Below, in pieces: positions 47,032 through 51,692 of a stretch of 51,692 nucleotides of DNA. Origin of the DNA: Chromera velia (Eukaryota; Sar; Chromeraceae); NCBI GenBank assembly GCA_018398765.1, contig JAHBMJ010000014.1, positions 1 to 51,692 on the forward strand, in the 5' to 3' direction. Under the pieces are notes generated by a model that was given only the letters and a program-made list of their open reading frames with translations, was not told the DNA's origin and made no database searches. The position numbers were made by a program, and so were the translations under genes. Positions within the stretch are counted from its first letter, which is position 1. Each line of letters begins with the position of its first letter.

Positions 47032-50000
47032 TGTGTTTGTGTGTGTGCGTCTAACCCAACTGTCGATCTCTGAACACACACGCTCCTTTCCGTGAAACCT
47101 CCCTTCTTCCACCTTCCTCCCACTCTCCCGCCCTCCCTTCCTCCCTGTGTTCAGTGACCTACTCGACGAAGAGTCCCCTGCCGGATCGTCTGCTGCCTCC
47201 TCTGCTGGAGAGAGGGAGAGGGAGAAGAAGAGCCTGCTGCTGCATCTGGAAGGCGGCCCGGAAGTGCCTGATGCATCCAGGGTGGCCGTCTCCTCTGTGG
47301 AGGACGTGCAGAGGGCACTCGACTTTGGCAGACTCAGGAGGGCATGCAATGGTCAGTGAGTGAGTGAGAGAGGAAATAAGAGAGAAATGGAGGGAGGAAC
47401 ACTTGCGTTGACCGGGAGGGGGCTTTGTCAACTTGAGGAACATGCAAGGAGATGGAGTTTTCTCATTGCTTTCTCTCGTTTTTCTTATTCTTCAGTAGAG
47501 GGCCTTCCTTCTCTGCCTTGACACACCCCGTGTGGGTCATTTGAGATCTTGTGCTTTATGTCGCATTCTGTCTGTCTGTGTAGTGTACTCTCACCTTCCC
47601 TCCATACTTCTTTCCTCCCCCTTTCCCTGCCTGCATGCCTGCCTGCAGAATCTCTAATCGAAGGAGCCGACAAGAAGGGACTGCTCAGGTTCTCTGTACA
47701 TCTCGCTTTTGTCAGTCTGTCTCTCTGTCTGTGTGGCTGTGTGGCTGTGAAGTGGCAAGCCGACGAGGCAGAGGGCCAGTCACGGATTTTTTTCTTTTGC
47801 ATACAAGCCTGCTCTCTCTTTCTTTGCGCGTCCCGCCTCTTCATCTGTTCGGTCTTCGAAAAGAAGAGGCAGAACGCGCCCGTGAGCTTTCGTTTGACCA
47901 TTTCTCCCTTTTCAACCTTTCACTTCCGTACCGAGGGCAGCAGCGGTATTCAATTTTTCTCCCTCCCAGTCTGTCTGTATGTGTTATCTGCACGTGAAGC
48001 AAAGCTATCCGTGGAGAACGATCGGTAATGTCCAGTCTTTCCCCCCCTCCCTCCCATACCCTTCAGGGCCTCTGTGAATCTCAACCTGCCCCCTCGACTC
48101 CCGACATGGGGTCTGTAAAGGAACCGCAAGGCACCGGCAGAGCCCAGCAGCAGAAGGGAAGGAAGGAGAAGGAGGGGGGGGGCAAGACAGGGACAGTGCA
48201 AAAGAGGGGAAACAACAGAGCAAGCAGGAGCGATCCCTCCTCCTCGAGTTCTCCCAACTCTCCTCAGGGGTGTGGGAGTGGGGGCGGGCAGTCTCCGAAG
48301 GAAAGGGAAAAGGCTGCAGAACTGCTGAAGCAGATGGGTATCGGTCCCGTGGTGTGTCGGTACGATTTTTTGGAACTTCCTTGCACGGACATTGAAGAGG
48401 AGCACACCGATCTCCAAGCCTGGTGGAATAATTCATGCACGCAGCTGGTCAGTCAGTTAGTTAGTCAGTCAGTCAGTCAGTCAGTCAGTCATGTGGAGAG
48501 CCGAGGCGTCGCTTTTACAGATTGATTTGTGCTTCTGTTCTTTCGTTCTTTCTTTCGTTCGTTCGTTCTTTCTTTCTTTCTTTCTTTCCTATCTGTCTTC
48601 TGTCTTTCTTTCTTTCTGTCTGTCCTTCTGTCTTTCTTTCTTTCTGGGCTGTTGGTCGCTCTCCTAAAAGCAGGGTAGGTATCCTCGCATCCTCCTTCAC
48701 CTCCTGTGCCTCTCCTTTCTTCATCCTTTGGTCCATTCATTCTTATTTATTTTTGTTCTTCTGCTCGTCTCATTTTTTGTTTTTCCTTTCTGACCTGCAC
48801 ACACCTGTGCAGCGTGGGATGTTTGACTCTTCTTCTGGAGAAAGGGAGGAGGCCCAGAGGAGCGAGAGGAGCTTCAGACAGGAACTGAGAACTTACGGGG
48901 CAGATGAGGCGGCGCTGTATGAAGATCCGGCTGTGGGACAGGTGAGGGGGGCGGCAGGGGGACATGAATCTGTGGGCGGAGGATGTTGCGAAGTTCGCGT
49001 ACCCTCTGTGCTCTTGTGTGTTGGTGGGCGCTTGATGGACTGGGAAGATTGCAGCAGCCCTGCGTTTCCAATTGTGCTTGGTGAATCTGTTGTTTCCCGA
49101 CGTGTAGGTGGCTGTGCCTGTGTATGTGCGTCGTGCATGTATGCATGTAATGTATTTACATACATGAGGAGAGTGTACGTAAATGTGTGATGGTGCAGGT
49201 GTTTGTAGCAGCTGCGCGGGTCTTCTCAGAGTTTGATGACGAATCCCTCGCCTACAGGGGAAGGGGGAGTCCTGAGTTCAGGGGATGCGAGTTGTTTCTC
49301 TCGAGTCATTCCAAAACTGTGGGCATTCTCAGAGAGGCTCTCTGTGGGAACTCTGTCAATCTGGTTGGTTGGTCGGCTTTTCCTCCAGCTGTTTGTCTGT
49401 GTGTGCTTTCTGCTCTGTTTGTGTGGGTGCTGGAATGCATTTTGTCTTTTTGTCCGTCTTTCTATCTGCCCGTCGGTCTGCCCAGCAGCGCAGAAGGCAT
49501 CTTGTAGTATCTATTTGGATGAAAACTTCTCGCGCTTCCTCTTTCTTCCCCTGTATCTATGCAGGTGATGGGATTCGTGTCCTGTCGTTCCTCTTCCCAG
49601 TCAGAGGCAGAGAACACAGAGGGGCGTGAGAAGACTGAACAAACGAAGGAGGAGAAAGACAACATTGCGTGCCTTCGGTGAGTCAGCAGATCGTGTGGTC
49701 TTCAACAACACGGAAAGGAGTAAAGAAACAGACGGACATCTGTTTATGTGTGATTGACGGTCGCTTTGTGTATTTTTTGTGTTTTGTGTTTTCTGTTGTC
49801 TGCTCAAGTTGCACAAAGTCACATTCATTGACTGGTCTACAACATGGGCTTCTGAAGTTGTGATGTTCTTCTTGTCTGTGGAGACTTCTTAGAGACCCTC
49901 CGTGATTGGCTTTTCCTCCTTTGTCCACCTCTCTCACGTTCCAAAAGCTCTCCGTGCTTTTCGGTCCATCTGCCCCACTCCACCCATCTGGTTCAAGTGA

Positions 50001-50463
50001 TGTCCGAGGCGGAAATTTCGGCTCTGCAGGGAGGTTCATGGAAGTCTTCTTTCTCTCCCTGCCTATCTGCCTGCAGACTTTTGGAGAGAATCGGGTCCCT
50101 CATCTCCAAACCCAGGCAGAACGGGCTGGGGGTGTGGTTGCAGGGACTCGCAGGGCCTCATGAGGAGGTGAGGGGGGAGGGAGGGGGTAGGCCTGGCTGC
50201 GTGCTCTTTTGCTTTTGGTACTCGTTCATTTTCCCCAGTTTGCTTCTCCAGCGTCTTTCCATTTCCCCCCCCCCCCCCTCTCTCTCTCTCTCTCTCGCTC
50301 GCACGCACGCACGCACGCGCGCGCGCTCCTTTTCTTAACCGCCCTCTCCGTCCCTGCCTCTGTCACTGTGTGGGATTGAATCTCTCTATGGCCGTCCGCT
50401 CAATTGGCTTCCCGTCTCTCTCTGCTTCTTATCTTCGGTTGTTTGTGTGGACGCGGACGCCTC

Positions 50464-50494
<31 letters not shown>

Positions 50495-51692
50495 GCGTCT
50501 GCAGAGCATTCGGGTCATCTCACAGGAACTGGAACGAGAGAAGGCGAAGGAGAGACAGAGAGAGATGGCGGGGGGGTCTTCCAACAATCTCTCAGCGAGA
50601 GGGCCGAGATTGGAGGTTGGTTCCTTTTTCGGAGCGTTTCATCTCATCTGACCTCATTAGAAGGGATCGGGCGAGTGGCGCAGAAAATGGGATGCGGGCA
50701 AAAACAAAAGAGGGGGAGAGAAATTGAATTTCGACGTGAAGCGGGTAAACAAAGGATGTTTTGAAAGCGAAAAAACACGAATCCCTCAGCGGTCTTCCCT
50801 CCTGGGTTTACCTCTCTTCTGAATTCATTGATTCAGCCGGTCTGTGTTTGCGAACGTCCTCGCGCGGTGAGTGTGTCCGTGGTTCTTCCCCCCGCCCCTT
50901 TCTTCCCTCTCTGATTTTTCCCTGCCTCTTCTGTTCCCGCCTCGTTCCTGCAGGAGCTCCAGGAGGCCCTCCAAGAGAATCACTCTGCCCTGACTCACCT
51001 ACGACGTCACGTGACGCCCTCCCTGTACGCCCAGGACCTGCGATATGAAAACTCCAAGGGGTGGCACAAGAGAAGCGAGACACTGCGAAGAAGCGCCTCC
51101 CTCCTCTCCATCACCCCCACGGCTGCAGCAGCAGCGTCGTTGAGCAGCAGCAGCGGGCAGCAGGAGCTCACGAGCTTCATTCCTTTTCTGGAGAACGTCA
51201 CGGCAGTCAGCCCTTTTTCTTTTCGCCCTCTCCGCACCAACATTTCCCCTTCGTCTTCCCGCCGCCCTCCCCCCCTTCCTCTCTGTTCTGTTTCGTGTGT
51301 GCATGCGTGTGTTTGCGTCCTCGCCTCGGATCCGTTCTACGTTGTGGGTTTGAACGATCGAATGAAGGGAGGAAGCCACATTTGGGGGTCCACAGAGTGG
51401 TTCATTGTGGTGATGATTTGCAGCAGCATCTGGGTTCCTTCTTTCCGTTTGCCTGTCTACCTTTTTGTCGGTCTTTGTCTGTACATGTCCATCCACAACT
51501 TCTCTCGATCCTTCCATCAGGACCCATCAACCGACGGCATCCAGCGACTTCCGATTTTTCCGGGCAGAAGGGTGACTGTGGGGTCGGACCCCGAGAGGGC
51601 AGATTCGTTCGTGGGGGGGTTGGGGGTCCGGCGTAAACATTTTTCTGTGTGGCAGTCGGAGAGGGAGAAGGAAAATGAGGGGGAGGGGGGGG
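45230..51692 (+). CDS. Divergent kinesin-3-like protein with degenerate motor and FHA domain, 3' end missing
   Basis: Fifteen exons keep one frame: 45230-45280, 45385-45766, 46251-46286, 46551-46583, 46773-46863, 47155-47351, 47649-47710, 48067-48447, 48813-48941, 49199-49363, 49565-49677, 50077-50167, 50505-50615, 50954-51205 and 51521 to the edge. Kinesin landmarks come in the right order. AGYNCSMVLLGPSKSEKR (132-149) sits at the P-loop, YVSFVEIRNNTLYDLLDEE (186-204) at the SFVEIYNE...YDLL strand, and VSSVEDVQRALDFGRLR before switch I. SKTVGILREALCGNSVNL (492-509) matches SKLTxLLxxSLGGNxxT. Walker A has lost its second Gly and its Thr (GPSKSEKR). NxxSSRSH and DLAGSE are not recognisable. 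Exons 13-14 are coiled coil. Exons 14-15 (FLENVTADPS, then VTVGSDPERADSF, then RRKHFSVW) fit an FHA domain as in kinesin-3. It is probably a non-hydrolysing microtubule or cargo adaptor (inference). Confidence 0.75.
46913..47046. repeat. (TTTC)n, (TC)n and (TG)n cluster
   Basis: A continuous pyrimidine then TG array in the intron between exons 46773-46863 and 47155-47351 of the kinesin-like gene, in the sense orientation. Confidence 0.95.
48448..48491. repeat. (GTCA)n tetranucleotide forming a 5' splice site
   Basis: Exon 48067-48447 is followed at once by GTCAGTCAGT and further AGTC/AGTT units. The first GTCAGT is the donor required by the reading frame. Confidence 0.9.
48537..48650. repeat. 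(TTTC)n/(GTTC)n pyrimidine array
   Basis: Tandem TTTC, GTTC and CTGT units in the sense strand of the intron after exon 48067-48447. Confidence 0.95.
50264..50330. repeat. C run, (TC)n and (CGCA)n array
   Basis: A run of C, then TC units, then CGCA and CG-rich units, in the intron between exons 50077-50167 and 50505-50615. Confidence 0.95.
50464..50492. repeat. (TG)n microsatellite near a 3' splice site
   Basis: Sense-strand (TG)n ends about 12 bases before the CAG of exon 50505-50615. Confidence 0.95.

Noticed and set aside
1-51692. tRNA, rRNA or spliceosomal RNA genes
   Set aside because: GGTTC-like words (for example near 17151, 36855, 38239) lack a clover-leaf context, and two of them are HNH coding sequence. 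No rRNA core motif was seen.

Overview
The window is nuclear DNA of an intron-rich eukaryote. Genes are split by many GT-AG introns of about 60-1,000 bases, coding exons are GC-balanced, and introns are full of simple repeats (CA, GA, CTGC, GTCA). There are no operons or ribosome-binding sites, and I saw no tRNA or rRNA. The gene content is a giant secreted LNR/GCC2/HYR mosaic, a secreted kinase-fold protein, a divergent FHA kinesin and a WD40 protein. With the abundant TGCATGCA octamer, this fits an alveolate alga of the chromerid type (Chromera-like). That is my inference, not proven. The window begins in a C run and ends in a G run, and its 10-N gap sits beside another C run, so it is probably a whole scaffold ending at homopolymers.

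Layout: (1) 1-23,820 minus, about 41 exons of a giant secreted multidomain protein whose 3' end is off the left edge. (2) 24,744-26,332 plus, a 4-exon gene for a 312-residue secreted protein with a Gly/Ala-rich tail. (3) 28,151-33,205 minus, a 7-exon gene for a 1,049-residue probable membrane protein of unknown family. (4) 33,915-35,814 plus, a 2-exon secreted kinase-like protein. (5) 36,761-38,062 minus, an intronless protein with twelve 18-residue CxHG...CxxC repeats and an HNH nuclease-like end, with a decayed HNH duplicate just upstream. (6) 39,340-39,912 plus, an intronless 190-residue unknown. (7) 42,070-44,610 minus, a 2-exon WD40 protein. (8) 45,230-51,692+ plus, a 15-exon kinesin-3-like protein with degenerate ATP motifs and an FHA domain, cut by the right edge.

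The eight genes alternate strand without exception, giving four head-to-head and three tail-to-tail pairs. The three tail-to-tail spacers (26.3-28.15, 35.8-36.8 and 39.9-42.1 kb) contain all the AT-rich, gene-free DNA. The head-to-head spacers are GC-normal or GC-rich and hold TGCATGCA-type motifs or GC-rich inverted repeats. Splice sites are often made from tandem tetranucleotides: donors from GTCA units, acceptors from CTGC or TG units.

Exon joins were worked out by hand from splice consensus and reading phase. For genes 2, 3, 4, 7 and 8 the chosen joins keep one frame throughout. For the giant gene about half of the junctions are exact; the rest are marked with ~ and may shift by a few to tens of bases.
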